Counted from the first letter of the stretch, positions 33,196-44,873 are shown. The stretch is DNA of 48,878 bases from Zarea fungicola (GCA_900169235.1 FWCC01000543.1:1-48878); one strand, 5' to 3'. Translations and numbers: made by a program. The notes: generated by a model not told the origin, from the sequence alone.

Positions 33196-35112
33196 ATGAC
33201 TTTTCTCGATTTCATCAAGATTCAAGGGGACGCTACTCGAGCAGTTAAGGTTACCCAATGGATCAGCCCAGATATTGCACCGCTACCACCAGCTCGTCGC
33301 ACTTGGGGCGCCTCTACCTATCTTGGATTTTGGGGAGTAGCAATGTAAAACTCCCCCCACATCCTCTTTGGCTTTTCTCTACAGAATCTAATTAATCTTG
33401 GGATACAGTCTGTCTGTAATCAACTGGCAAGCTGCAGCAAGCCTTCTCGGGCTGGGTTTCGGCGTTGGCGAAGCAATCGGTGTGACCATTGTAGCTCGAG
33501 TCATATCCTGTATCTTATGCATTGCACAAGGTTGGATTGGAGGTGATTGGCATATTGGATACACTATCATGCAAAGGTAAGGCACATAAATCGCCGATGA
33601 GGGGTGAAGTTGGTAACTAATCGGATGCAGGATTACGCTTGGCATGAATGGAGCATACATCGCAGTGGTGATGAGGATAATTATCGCGATTGTCGCATAC
33701 GCCGTCCAAGCCTGGCTTGGCGGTCTAGCAATGTCAGCTCTGCTGAGCTCACTCTCGCATAGCTTCGCCAACACAGATAGCAAGATCAACACTTACCTAG
33801 GCACGCGAGACTTTATTGGCTTCGTCATCTTCCAAATCATATGTGTACCGATGATGGTAAGTCAACCCAAGTTGATCCCATAATTTATTGTCTAATTGTT
33901 CTTCTAGCTAGTTCCGCCACATAAAGCAAGACGACCAGCCATCATTGGCGCTGGCCTCAGTTTCCTGACAATGATGTCCATTTGCATCTGGGCTACAATC
34001 AGAGGCGGGACTGGTCCACTCCTTCATTCTGGGGGGAATTTTACAATCATGTCACGCGGATGGGCTTGGATGTACGGGGTCTCCTCGGGAGTTGGTAGCA
34101 TCACCTCTGGTATACTCAACCAAGCCGACTTTACTCGATTCGCAAAACGCCAAGGCGTACAGGTCCCGGGAACAGCTATCGCGTTAATTATCTGGGGGGC
34201 AATTGTGCCTGTGTTTTCCATCCTCACCGCGTCCGCAACTGTCAATATATACGGTGGCGAACCTATCTGGAACCCGCTGACGTTGGTGCAGATGTGGTTG
34301 TCTACATCCTATACACCTGGATCGAGAGCTGCAGCTTTCTTTGCCAGCCTTGCTTTTGTCTTTGCACAACTTACGGAAAATATTTATGGCAACGGCTACG
34401 CCGCCGGAATCGATCTATCGGCTGTCCTCCCCAAGTACATCAACATTCGTCGAGGATGTATGATCTGTGCTGCTTTGTCCTTCACCGTCCAACCTTGGCT
34501 AATTCTCAACTCATCCTCCACGTTTTTGGCTACCATATCCGCTTTCACCGTCTTTTTACTACCGCTCATTGGAATCTGTGGTGGACTACTTTTTTATCCG
34601 TAAGCGTCATGTTGAATTGTCGCAGCTTTACACGGGATCTATTAATGGTTCCTATTGGTTTAATGCTGGTTTTAACTGGCGCGCCATTGTTGTCTGGTTT
34701 GTGTGCTTCGCACCGGCCATTCCCGGTCTCGCCTCATCCATCAACCCAAAGATCCATGTTGGAGATGGTCTGCAAAAATATTACCGAGGAAACTATGTCT
34801 GGGGTAAGCAGCCTGAAAATGTTACAAGTCTCCACCAGGATACTAATTTGATGCTCAGGGCTGGCGGCAAGCCTTATCCTCTATTATCTGGTTACGAGGA
34901 CCTTTCCACCACGACGGGTTGGATTTCAAGACGACAACGATATATATGGTGCATTCAGTGAGACTGAAGCGCTAAAGAAGGGCATTCTGCCTTTCCAAAT
35001 TCAGAACGGGTCTGACGAAGTTCCTCTGAACAGCCTGGAGCTTCAACGAACACTAGTAGAAAAGGAATACATTTCTGCTGTCGAGAAGTCCAAGGCTCCT
35101 GTTGAGCCTTGA
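33196..35112 (+). CDS. NCS1-family permease (hydantoin/nucleobase type), apparently frameshifted, about 563 aa
   Basis: Exons 33196..33344, 33409..33576, 33631..33856, 33908..34803, 34859..35112. The start MTFLDFIKIQ precedes the NCS1 N-terminal block (NKD-like region, then WISPDIAPLPPARRTWGASTYLGFWGVAI). Later hallmarks are GILNQADFTRFAK, LTENIYGNGYAAGIDLSAVLPKYINIRRG and, near the C-terminus, DYFFIRKRHVELSQLY and SYWFNAGFNWRA. Inside exon 4 the frame changes at about 34577: ...FLLPLIGI is read in one frame and VVDYFFIRKRH in the next, one codon apart in the family alignment, with no possible intron between. This fits a 2-base loss (or 1-base gain). It is either a true disabling mutation or a sequencing error. 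The predicted role is proton- or sodium-coupled uptake of a hydantoin, allantoin or pyrimidine for the neighbouring enzymes. Confidence 0.85.
34577..34577 (+). other. Frameshift position in NCS1 permease
   Basis: The upstream codons end GGA ATC (34571-34576) and the downstream frame resumes GTG GTG GAC at 34578, leaving one unpaired T. Loss of one CT unit from an original TCT codon would explain it. Confidence 0.6.
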
Positions 35113-35870
35113 GAGAGTCGTGGGAGAAGCACGCACATATTGTGAATTTGATATTTGATTTTGTGCATTGGTTCTTAATTAGTTCTGACGATATATCTGC
35201 TATGCAAAGGACTGTATACAACACCCTCTATGTACAAATGCAGCACTCGGCATACTCAGTTCTATTTATTTTACTAGTCTTTATTAGTTCCTTTTCGATA
35301 AGACAATAACGTGTTTAATAGACCCTGTATTGAGAGCATCGTAGACCGCTGGCCATTCGGTGTACTGTAATAATCGTATGATCCGGATTGTACAACAAGG
35401 CTATAGCCTGGGGAACCGACTGCTTATTGCGCCCGTATGAAGCCCTCAGACCTAATCACGGCACATTGAAATACCTAGAATGGGCGGTCTTTGTAATTAC
35501 AGACCCAGTAAAGAGCGTGCTTCTCTTAACTTCGGGCTTGAGCCAAGTTTCCGACTCCGACGTGATCCACCATGTAGATTGGCGCCTGCGAGCATGTTAC
35601 TGGTGGACTTCAATTTCATCTCCGACGAACCTCGTAGCTGATCACAGGTGAGCCGACGGTAGCCACTCGCAGGATTGCCATTCTTATCTAATTCGGTATG
35701 AAACTTAGTAGTTAACGCTACCTCAAGTTGTCTGATACTTGTTTATATAATTAATGCCGCATGCCGATTGAAGACCTTACCTTGACCGCGTCCTCGCATC
35801 AACACATCTCATTTGCATATACGTAGACTAAGCAGTTCTAACTTCAGTTGCAGAATCTTCAATTTACAAC
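35113..35870. other. Intergenic, promoter of amidohydrolase
   Basis: 758 bp between two genes on the same strand. AT-rich 3' flank of the permease, then promoter. No other feature is seen. Confidence 0.5.
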
Positions 35871-37178
35871 ATGGCTTCACAAAATCAGTCTCAATTTGAG
35901 CATGTCAAAGTTATCATTGCAGACACTTTGATTCCAGGAAAAGGCCAACCAATATCACCCGGGGCAATTGCTTACCAAGGCAAACGCATCATTTTTGCCG
36001 GGCCGAAACACAGTCTCCCAGCAGAGTACCAGTCCGCCAAACCGGTTCATTTTCCTGTCATTATGCCCGGTCTATGGGACTGCCATGTCCACTTCCTGGG
36101 CAGCCCACGGTTCTCATTCGACACGTTACTGAGCACACCACTGGTTTTGGTCGGCGCCAGGAGCGCATATGATGCTTCCCAAATCATCAACGCAGGCTTC
36201 ACTTCTGTGCGAGAGATGGGTGGTCATGGCGTGCATCTCGCGACTGCGATTGAGGAGGGGGTAGTTATTGGCCCCAACATTTATCCTGCTTGCTGCCTGA
36301 TCAGCCAAACGGGCGGTCATGCAGATGCACATAACGTTCCGGTTAATGTCTTTTGCGAGGCAGTCTCCAAAGGTCAACCATTTTGCGTGTGTGACGGCGT
36401 GGACGAGTGCATCAAGGGCGTGCGGACGCAAATTCGCCACGGGGCCAAGGTAATAAAGATATGCGCCAGCGGTGGTGTCGTCAGCTCAAGGGATAATCCC
36501 CATCATCAACAATTTTCTGTTGCTGAGATGCGTGTCATGGTAGAGGAAGCGGCACGCGGTGATCGTATTGTTGGCGCGCATTGCCATGGGAAGGCGGGCA
36601 TCATGGCCGCTCTCGAGGCAGGTGTCAAGACAATCGAGCATGGCACGTACCTGGACGACGAGGCCATACAGGCGCTGATTGAACATGATGCTATTCTGGT
36701 TCCAACCAGGTCGGCTATTACCGCAGCTCTACAACTCAAGGCCGCATTTGACCCAGAGTCGTACGAAAAACTAGCGGCCATCGTCCCCCAGCATCTAGAG
36801 GCCTATGGGAAAGCCATACAGGCTGGTGTCAGGATTGCGTTGGGTACAGATTTTGGCGTCAGCACTCCGGGTACTGTATTAAGCCATGGTAACAATGGAC
36901 GCGAGCTGGCCCATGCCGTTGAGGCGGGTATGACACCGCTGCAGGCAATCGAGGCCGCCACGGCCAATGCACCAGCAACATTAGGCCCCCAAGCACCACT
37001 TTCGGGACAACTGTTGGCTGGTTACGATGCCGATTTTATTGCCCTTTCAAAGAATCCGGCTGAAAACATCAATGTGCTCTCAGATACGACAAATATTACG
37101 CATGTCTGGAAAGGGGGCAGGCTATTGAAGTCACCCGAGGCGCCTGTGCATTCGCCCCTGTCGCATAACGGTATCTAG
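35871..37178 (+). CDS. Metal-dependent amidohydrolase (imidazolonepropionase/Xaa-Pro dipeptidase-like), 435 aa
   Basis: Single exon, ATG context AACATGG. The amidohydrolase metal site is complete: HxH as CHVHF (His72, His74), a candidate carboxylated Lys196 in GAKVIKICASGG, His237 in GAHCHG, His257 in IEHGT, and Asp327 in ALGTDFG. No signal peptide is evident, so it is likely cytosolic. This subgroup cleaves amide bonds in cyclic or N-acyl substrates, including prolidases and ochratoxinase-type carboxypeptidases. Its place beside the hydantoinase/DUF917 gene and permease suggests the hydrolysis of a linear N-carbamoyl or N-acyl intermediate, which is inference. It is convergent with the GMC oxidoreductase across 235 bp. 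Confidence 0.9.
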   Translation: MASQNQSQFEHVKVIIADTLIPGKGQPISPGAIAYQGKRIIFAGPKHSLPAEYQSAKPVHFPVIMPGLWDCHVHFLGSPRFSFDTLLSTPLVLVGARSAYDASQIINAGFTSVREMGGHGVHLATAIEEGVVIGPNIYPACCLISQTGGHADAHNVPVNVFCEAVSKGQPFCVCDGVDECIKGVRTQIRHGAKVIKICASGGVVSSRDNPHHQQFSVAEMRVMVEEAARGDRIVGAHCHGKAGIMAALEAGVKTIEHGTYLDDEAIQALIEHDAILVPTRSAITAALQLKAAFDPESYEKLAAIVPQHLEAYGKAIQAGVRIALGTDFGVSTPGTVLSHGNNGRELAHAVEAGMTPLQAIEAATANAPATLGPQAPLSGQLLAGYDADFIALSKNPAENINVLSDTTNITHVWKGGRLLKSPEAPVHSPLSHNGI

Positions 37179-37413
37179 GTATTGATTGCGTATACTAACT
37201 ACCGTAATGGGATAATTAAATGGAGACTGAGGAATGTATATTCTAAGCATATTATGTATTATTTGTTTCCCTGTATATGTCTAAACACACTGTCTTTGTA
37301 AGATGCTGTTCTGCTTTAAGTTGTCACCTATACATGCAAGATAAATGGTAAAGTCAGAAACGGCTCCAAACCCTTCTCCTCGCCATCGCGCCTTCACAAA
37401 CACACATTTTCAT

Positions 37414-39172
37414 TCACTTCTTCCTCAGCGCCAGAATTCTCTCTGCGCCCTTTTCTCCCGCCACCATGACGGCAAACTGCGGGTTGACTGTCATCGGAGA
37501 CAGGATCGATGCGTCAATAACATGCACATTCTGAGTGCCGATGACTTTGGTGTCGGCATCCACGCAGCTTCCAATGCGACAGGAGCTTGACCAATGGTTG
37601 ACCTGGCCCCTGGCATACGCCGACCATGTCGTAATGTATCGTTCAATGTCGGCCACCGTCGAATCGCGTGCAATGTTGAGCGGCGTCAGGCCATTGGCCG
37701 CCGGCGCACTTGGCGTCGAGGGCGGCAGCGCCTGGAAGATGTCGTGTATAAACTTGGCGATGGCCTTGGCGTCTCGCGGGTTCGAATAGTACACGTCGCC
37801 ACTGGCCCCAGCGACAAACTTGCCGTCGTCAGAGAGCTGGACGCGGCCGGTGGACAGCAGGCCCGACGTGCCATATACGTTGAGGGTGATGGTGTGGTTA
37901 TTAGTATAGTCTGCGTAGCCACCTGAGCCAATGGTGCCCTGGACACCGCTGCGCGTGCCGTCCTCGTTTGTGACGTACGTCCAGAAGGCGGCTACTTGGG
38001 AGGCAAAGGAGTATGGGCCGCTTCGCGACTGGAGATAGAGGTTCTTGTCCTGGGGCGCTGGGTCTTCATATTTGTAGGCATACGACTGAATGGCGGGGGA
38101 AGAGAGCTGAATAAAGGTATTTGGGTTGTCAAAAAGGCCCTGGCCGACTGAGGGCTGGTCAATCCACGAGGACTGTTGAGTGTACGGTGTAAATGACTTT
38201 GCGGCTAGAGCCTGAAGAACGCTCTGCGGGCCAATTCCTGAATACATCAGAATCTGGGGTGACTGGAGTGCGCCGGCACTGAGCACAACTCGGCCACCAG
38301 AGGCTAGGCGAATAGTAGCTATTTTGCCATTGCCAAGATCGACCTGGACGCCAGAGGCGTTTCCGCCTTGCTGATTTATATACTTGACCTTGACGCCAGT
38401 CGACAGATGGAAATTGCTGCGCGAGAGCGCCGTCTGTAGATACGTCGTCACGGGTCCTCCCCTCTGTCCATTCTTGTAGTTGTACACGGGCCGGCCGTAT
38501 GCTTTTTCCTTGTTGTTTGGGTCGTCTGCAAAGGAAACGTACTGGTACCCGGCGCCGTCCACAAGCCAGCTCTTGGTAGCGGCTTGGATGTCTTCTACAT
38601 ATGTCCTGCCGTCAGAGGAATAATTTGCCACGGCGGGCTGTCTTTGCAGAAGCCTTTGCGTGGCAGCTTGCACATCAGCGCTGTGCCATCCCGCTGGGTG
38701 GTAATTGTCCCAGTCGGAGGCAGGTGGCTGAAAGTAGAGGCCCGCGTTGATGGCGCTGTTGCCGCCCATTGTACAGGCTTGATAAGCTCTCACAGCATCA
38801 GAATTGCAAAGCAAGCTCGAGCTTGGGCTTCCAAAAATAGTAGAGTCTATACAATGATGCGCGTTAGCTTTTGGATCATTGCTGTCAAAAGCATGATAAT
38901 CACTTACATAGTCCGGGAACATCAACACGGCTCAAGTTTGTGCCTTGCAGCCATGATGGTCTTTCGGTTCCGCCGGTAATGCCATATGACGCGCCGCCTT
39001 GTTCAAGAAGCAACGTCTTCAGGCCGGCTTCACTAAGCCGATCGGCAACTATGATGCCGGATGTGCCGGCGCCAACGATAATTGCGTCCCATTCTTGAGC
39101 AGTCCAATCGTTGCTTGCGGTGGGAAAAGCGGCAGCCACTGCCGCGAGTAGAAAAACACTGCAATGCTTCAT
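37414..39172 (-). CDS. Secreted GMC (FAD-dependent) oxidoreductase, 565 aa
   Basis: Two exons, complement(37414..38846, 38908..39172), with a 61-nt intron (GTAAGT...GCTAAC...TATAG). A signal peptide (MKHCSVFLLAAVAAAFPTAS) precedes the FAD dinucleotide fold IIVGAGTSGIIVADRLSEAG (about 31-50). The GMC motifs are GGNSAINAGLYFQPP and SGGRVVLSAGALQSPQILMYSGIG (split here as two recognised signatures), and the C-terminal active-site block QVNHWSSSC (His506) with the partner Asn543 in MTVNPQFAVM. It is closest in style to the flavodehydrogenase domain of cellobiose dehydrogenase, without a heme domain. It probably oxidises sugars or alcohols outside the cell; the substrate is not assignable. Confidence 0.92.
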
Positions 39173-39931
39173 CTTTGGATTGCTAGTTGTGGATGTAAAG
39201 AACAATCTGAAAAAAGAAGAAAAATTAGTTGCATTTCCATGTCTTTTATACATGACAGATATGATTCTCGTTTTTCAGCTTCTGAATATGGCCCCATCGA
39301 CGTCATGCCAAGATGTTTATTTTTAAACAGAATCGATAGATAAACCCTTGTTTTAGAGTAGACACAACCTTTTTTCCTTGCTTATCGTTCACGGCTATCC
39401 TCCGTCTGCCGAATTTATTGGGTCTTGACATCCACAATTACGACTTATCAGTTGGGATGCATCGGACTGGAGTCAATATTGGAATCATATGCGAGGCTGC
39501 TGCAAGAGGAGGGAAAAAAGCGCAAAAGGCGGTATCAAAACTTTGCTCTCGGTGGGTTTTGTCAGGCATCGAGCTGAGAAAACAAATGTCTCACACATTT
39601 TCAATTACTGTCTCAACACGCTCAAAGAAAACGCTGGCTTTCATGTTTGGCTCTCTTGCTTTTGTTGGCCCATGCAAATCATACACCCTTTCAGCCTAGT
39701 TCCATCGTGTTCAAGGCACGCGGCCCTACATTCCAGCTGCAGGGACCAGGCCAGCCTGATGATGATTTGTGTGTGGAGAGCAAGGATTTTACCAAGTCAG
39801 AACTGAAAGGACGTGTTACCTGCAGGTGAGATTGCGTCAAAAATACTGCAGATTATAAATAAGTATTCTAAATGTAATTAAGAGGTTTTTCGTACTCCCA
39901 ACAAAAATTTCCCTTGAGAATCCAAAGTCCA
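39173..39931. other. Intergenic between GMC oxidoreductase and beta-tubulin
   Basis: 759 bp: promoter of the GMC gene at left, 3' flank of the tubulin gene at right. Open frames here are short and unsupported. Confidence 0.5.
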
Positions 39932-41726
39932 CTAAGCGATAGTCTCGTCCTCCGGCCCAGCTTCGGCCTCCTGATCCCAGTGCTCTTCTTCCTCGTCATC
40001 CGCAGTCGCATCCTGGTACTGCTGGTACTCCGCGACAAGATCGTTAAGGTTGGACTCTGCTTCTGTGAATTCCATCTCGTCCATGCCCTCGCCAGTGTAC
40101 CAGTGCAAGAATGCCTTGCGGCGGAACATGGCGCGGAACTGGTCTCCCACGCGCTTGAAGATCTCCTGGACGGCGGTGGAGTTGCCGACAAAGGTGCTCG
40201 ACATGTTGAGTCCCTTGGGAGGCACGTTGCACAGCGAAGACTGCACATTGTTGGGGATCCAGTCCACAAAATAAGTCGAGTTTCTGTCCTGGGCGCGGCG
40301 CATCTGCTCTTCGACCTCCTTTCCGGCAATCTTGCCGCGGAAGATGGCAGAGCAGGTGAGGAAACGACCGTTGCGGAAATCCGCGTCGGCCATCATGTTG
40401 CGAGGCTCCAGCATCTGCTGTGTGAGGCTGGCCACTGTGCTTGAGCGGAATGCAGCCGAGTCGCGGCTGGTCAAGGGCGCGAAGCCGACCAGGAAGAAGT
40501 GAAGACGGGGGAAGGGGACCTAAAGCACAGAGGTTTCTCAGTTAGAGTCGATGCCTAATAGAGTAGCAGTGCTACCTGTAGATGTGTAATCGTACCAAGT
40601 TTACACACATCTTTCTCATGTCAGAGTTGAGCTGGCCAGGGAAGCGCAGCGAGGTCGAGATACCAGACATGACATGAGAGATGAGATGGTTCAGATCGGC
40701 GTTTGACGGGTTCGCCAACTTCAAGTTGCGCTTGCAAATGTTGTCGAGGGCCTGGTTATCGATGCAGAACGTAGCATCCGAGTTCTCAACTAGCTGATGG
40801 ATCGAGAGAGTGGTGTTGTATGGCTCAACGACGGTGTCGGATGTCTCGGCCGAGGGTAGGACACTGAAGGTGGCCATCATGCGGTCAGGGAACTCTGTAC
40901 ATAGTCTTGGATTAGGCATTTTTCTTTACTTTGCGCCACTTTATTCAAGATACAGTACCTTCGCGGATCTTGGACAGCAGCAATGTACCCATGCCAGAGC
41001 CAGTTCCACCTCCTAGGGAGTGGGTGAGCTGGAAGCCTTGTAGACAGTCGCATCCTTCAGTCTCACGACGAATGACGTCGACCGCCGCCTCAATCAACTC
41101 TGCGCCTTCGGTGTAGTGGCCCTTGGCCCAGTTGTTGCCAGCGGAGGCTTGAGCAAAGACAAAGTTATCCGGTCGGAAAAGCTGGCCCAGAGGGCCGGCC
41201 CGCACAGCATCCATGGTGCCTGGCTCGAGATCGACCAGTACCGCGCGCGGTACATATTTCTGGTTGCCGGTCTGCGCGCTGCGCATTAGTCGAGGATGAA
41301 GGGTAGCGCACAAGATGGCAACGCGCGCATCTATCGAGCTTGGTACATACCTCGTTGAAGTAGACATTCACACGCGCCCTTCGCTCGTCGTCCTCGCCAC
41401 GATAGCTGGTAATTTGTTGTCAGAAGTGGGCTAAAGCACGCATTGAGGGCCAGCCTCTGTACTAGTGAGTACAATTGAAAAGCCAGTAAATAAACATACA
41501 TTCCATCATTGTCGATACCGTGTTCACCCAAGATAGTTTGCCAGAATGCACTACCGACTTGATTGCCCTGTGATGGTTAGCAAGCCACATAAGAGTTGGC
41601 GCGCGGAAAGCTTCTCTTACGCATTGGCCAACTTGGACTTGTACCTGCAGATCATTACAGACTCCAAATTAGTATTCCGGGCGTGCCAATTCTATCAGTA
41701 GTTGCATGACATACGATTTCCGGCAT
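39932..41726 (-). CDS. Divergent beta-tubulin paralogue, 452 aa
   Basis: Seven exons, complement(39932..40519, 40596..40894, 40959..41271, 41351..41405, 41500..41567, 41621..41644, 41715..41726); the first two are 12 and 24 nt, as in fungal beta-tubulin genes. The GTP-binding signature GGGTGSGM, the [13 protein letters not shown] block and the C-terminal [18 protein letters not shown] confirm the family. It differs from standard beta-tubulin at many normally invariant sites: it starts MPEI instead of MREI, has Gln at residue 6, reads [10 protein letters not shown] instead of FGQSGAGNNW, and has Ala at 198 (NSDATF instead of NSDETF). Tyr50, Phe167, Phe200 and Leu240 are standard. Residues 6 and 198 line the benzimidazole site. 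Filamentous ascomycetes often carry a second, less conserved beta-tubulin, but this one is unusually diverged. It ends in an acidic [24 protein letters not shown] tail. Confidence 0.93.
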
Positions 41727-43289
41727 CTTTGCTGTAGAAAGTGGACGAAAAATCAAGTTGAGCTTTTGGAATGCTACATACCGAGGAAGAAAAGAAAAAC
41801 CACAAAAGGGGCGCAGGCGAGATTATGAGAAATAACTTTTGGATAACCCCGCGAGTGGCAGGCAGCCATGTCACGAAAGTTTACAGTGGAGCTTCGGGAG
41901 CTTGGAGCTTGGGAGCTTGTTTTAATCTTGTGACCATTTGTTTGTATTGCTTGTGCTGTCTTGTTGCTGTCTCAAAGAAGCAGCCTACTACTCCGTAACA
42001 GACCTTGCAAGCCCTTTGACATTATTGAGCAAATGACTAGAATTTATTCAAATCTATATGTATTTTTTTAATTTTTATTTTGCCATGAGGCCATTGCGGA
42101 TTGCCGTGTCCGCTAGGCCCAGAGAAGACTGGGCAACAAGACAGGGCAGCAAAGACGGCGGCTTGGTTGCTGTGTAATCAGTAAGCCTGTCCAGTGCAAC
42201 AAAAAAGCGCCACCTGGATGTTCCAATAACTAGCTGCTTCAATCACGGCTCATTGACCCGGCCTGGCACGCAAAATTACCATGGTTGGCAAAGTACATGG
42301 TCCGCAAGGCAGCAAATTACAACCACCCGCCGCCATTGCAAAGTGCAGTCCACCCTTCTCCCCACGTCCAATTGTCTATAAGATAATATGGATGGACACA
42401 AGGGGTGACTTCCAAATTAAAAAGCTGCCTGATAAAAAGCGAGTGGTTGTTTGGAGTACTGGTAATCCTCTCTCAGCAACGCAGGCACCCATTTGGCGGC
42501 CCAATCAAATACTCTCCAATGTCTTGCCTACAGCCTTATCCCGCCGGCCTGCATTTAGGCATTGTTTGATAAACGAAATGACACTACATTGAAATATTCA
42601 ATCAGATACCAGCAAGTCAGAGCTCGCGATTCAACGCCAAGGTAACTAGTCGTTGTGACTCTCACAACCCCTTGTAAAAGGAGCCAGGCGTATCCGGACA
42701 GCCTTAAACAGTAAGTAAAGACGCCGAACGCTTTTTACTCTAGCTATCGGCCCATATCCGACCCAAAATTTCCAGTTAGCCATGTTGATTCCAGAATGTC
42801 GACCTGGTAACATTTCACTCTTCAGATTCATTTCCACCTTTTGCGTTGAGACTGATTTCCGCAGATTGACAAGGTACGAAAGTAATGAGCCGCGACTCGA
42901 TAAAATAGGGGGGGGTTTGGGGGCGGGGATGTCTCTGACTGACACAATTAGTGCAAGATCTGCCGACGGCACCCACTTCAGTACCGAAACTTTTCCAGGG
43001 CTGTTTGGTCACAGTGGTGACGTTTTGCATGTTATGTCAGTTACCTGGCATGGAAGGACAACCGCTAACTAGGTCAATACTCTGCGACTAGTTACTAACA
43101 AGCATCGGGGTTAGGATTAGAACCGCTGAATACATGAGCAAGGGACGAGGCTCGTCTCCGCGCCTTCTATGGAGGAAAGCCACTGAAGCGGACTAAAAGT
43201 ACTTCATCTACATCCGTAGATTCACTGAAATGATTTATCAAGAATACATTCATAAATGCTTTGCGGCCGTTTAATGCTCCAATTAACAT
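41727..43289. other. Intergenic, tubulin promoter to tRNA
   Basis: 1.56 kb. The left part (to about 42000) is the promoter and leader of the tubulin gene. No further gene is recognised; a G-run at about 42908-42916 lies within otherwise mixed sequence. Confidence 0.5.
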
Positions 43290-43361
43290 GGTCGCGTGGC
43301 CAAATGGCAAGGCGTCTGGCTACGAACCAGAAGATTGTGGGTTCGATCCCCACCGTGACCT
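43290..43361 (+). tRNA. tRNA-Arg(ACG)
   Basis: A complete cloverleaf folds: acceptor GGTCGCG pairs with CGTGACC (one G-T pair), D-arm GCC/GGC, anticodon stem TCTGG/CCAGA around the loop CTACGAA with anticodon ACG, and T-arm GTGGG-TTCGATC-CCCAC. The A-box (TGGCCAAATGG) and B-box (GGTTCGATCCC) are canonical. No intron. It decodes CGU, and by inosine CGC and CGA. Confidence 0.95.
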
Positions 43362-43372
43362 GTAAACGTTTA

Positions 43373-43377
43373 TTTTT
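43373..43377 (+). terminator. RNA polymerase III T-run after tRNA-Arg
   Basis: Five T residues begin 12 bases past the tRNA 3' end, the normal Pol III termination signal. Confidence 0.7.
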
Positions 43378-44747
43378 GTCGTTTTCTTTCTCCAGAATGA
43401 TGCTTTTGCAGCTTCTATGATTTTCTTTTTTATCAGCCGCAGTGCGTTGATTGTGTGGTGTTGAGTGATGGGGTTCCATTAGTTTAAAGGACCCGGGCGA
43501 TGGTATCTTAACTGTGGGTGCAATCCGATTCACAGGAATAGCTTGCCACGCATCATTGTTCAAAAGGCAGCAGAAATGTAGGAAAACTCAGTCATTTTAC
43601 ATCTTTTTAATGGCACCTTTGGTGCGAAGACTCACGGTCGTTCAGCGTCGACTGAGCGGGATCTCACCGAGGGAACTCACAAAGCAACTCATACTATAAC
43701 AGAAGAGGAAACAAAGGATGGCAGTCATGAATATCGAGCTACCCATTGCGTCACGTATATTCAATCCACTGACATAATGGTATTTGCTTAGGTTCCAAAT
43801 TATTGCCCACCACTTCTTCCCATGACCTGCCAGATTCGTGCTCATGGCTGTTCAAGTGCCGTCCAGTCTAGATACCTTGCAAAATGCGCCCGCATCTGCT
43901 GGGCCGCGTTTCGCCGAAAGGTGAAAGTTCCCATTATCGGAGAATTAGGAGTCTGTATGGATAGCTATATAAACTCACGGAGAAATATCCCATCGGCTTT
44001 CACATGGTCCAGAAATCCAATAATAATTTACATAGACGAGAAAGAAGTAACGATCACTTGGAGACCTCAGCTTCAGCTGGTGGAAGGCATCGAAACATCG
44101 AGACCGCAGTGGATCGTAACTATATCGGACCCTCGGGGCGCCACAATAACCACTTGACCCTGCCAGCTATGCATTTACCGCACGGGTTGCAAATTACCTT
44201 GTACAGAGCTTATCGAGATGCCTGTGTCGCTGGATCAAAACTGTACCCGTGGAATTTCTGCACCAATGAACCACCCTTTCGATTTAATAATGCACTTTTT
44301 TTCCTTCTGTCAGAACGACGCTCTAGATTAACTTCATTTGACTTCTCCATCGGCGACCTCGATTGCATCACATGATGAACAGCTCAATGAGCCTCCATTT
44401 ATACGACAGGGCATCCACCTACGACATCAACGCAGCCCGTAGCAATGCCTCCACATTTGGAGGCCTTGGAGATGCACACCATCAGCTCTCAACCGCTGAG
44501 CGTAATATTTAGTCTGAAGTATACCCATCAACACAGATAACTCACTGCACGGCGTTGGAGTTAGCTCTGCAGTCTAAGCTGAGCTGGGGGCCGTTAGTCT
44601 CAATGTGCGTAGTTTGCGAGAGCTGAACTGCACTGCAGAAGCCACCATAAGCTGCGAGGCAAACTTGGCTTTGGGGCCATGTTCAAAATAGGAAGGAGAT
44701 TACAGGTCCAGAAACTGATGACTGTCTGCAGCCTTCACTTCCTTCCA
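43378..44747. other. Intergenic, promoter of single-codon-exon gene at right
   Basis: 1.37 kb without a supported gene. Frames at 43822-44375 have no ATG with context, no domain and no intron logic. Confidence 0.45.
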
Positions 44748-44755
44748 TATAATTA
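44748..44755 (+). promoter_or_regulatory. TATA-like element of the single-codon-exon gene
   Basis: TATAATTA lies 126 bases upstream of the ATG at 44874, followed by a T/C-rich leader. Its position fits a core promoter with a leader of roughly 90 bases. Confidence 0.4.
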
Positions 44756-44873
44756 AGCCTTCGCAGCCTCTGTATATTCTGATTGACTCTGTTCTCTTAT
44801 TCTTGACATCTTTGATTATTTGTTTAAATATTATTAATTCGATTTAAAACGGCAAAGCTAACGTTTAGTGAAA

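Noticed and set aside
32961..33248. 95-codon ORF just upstream of the NCS1 permease
   Set aside because: It overlaps the permease start in another frame, has no domain, and the permease N-terminus is explained by 33196.
43822..44375. Overlapping ORFs (111 and 123 codons) between the tRNA and the single-codon-exon gene
   Set aside because: No recognisable domain, no codon bias, and frames interrupt one another.
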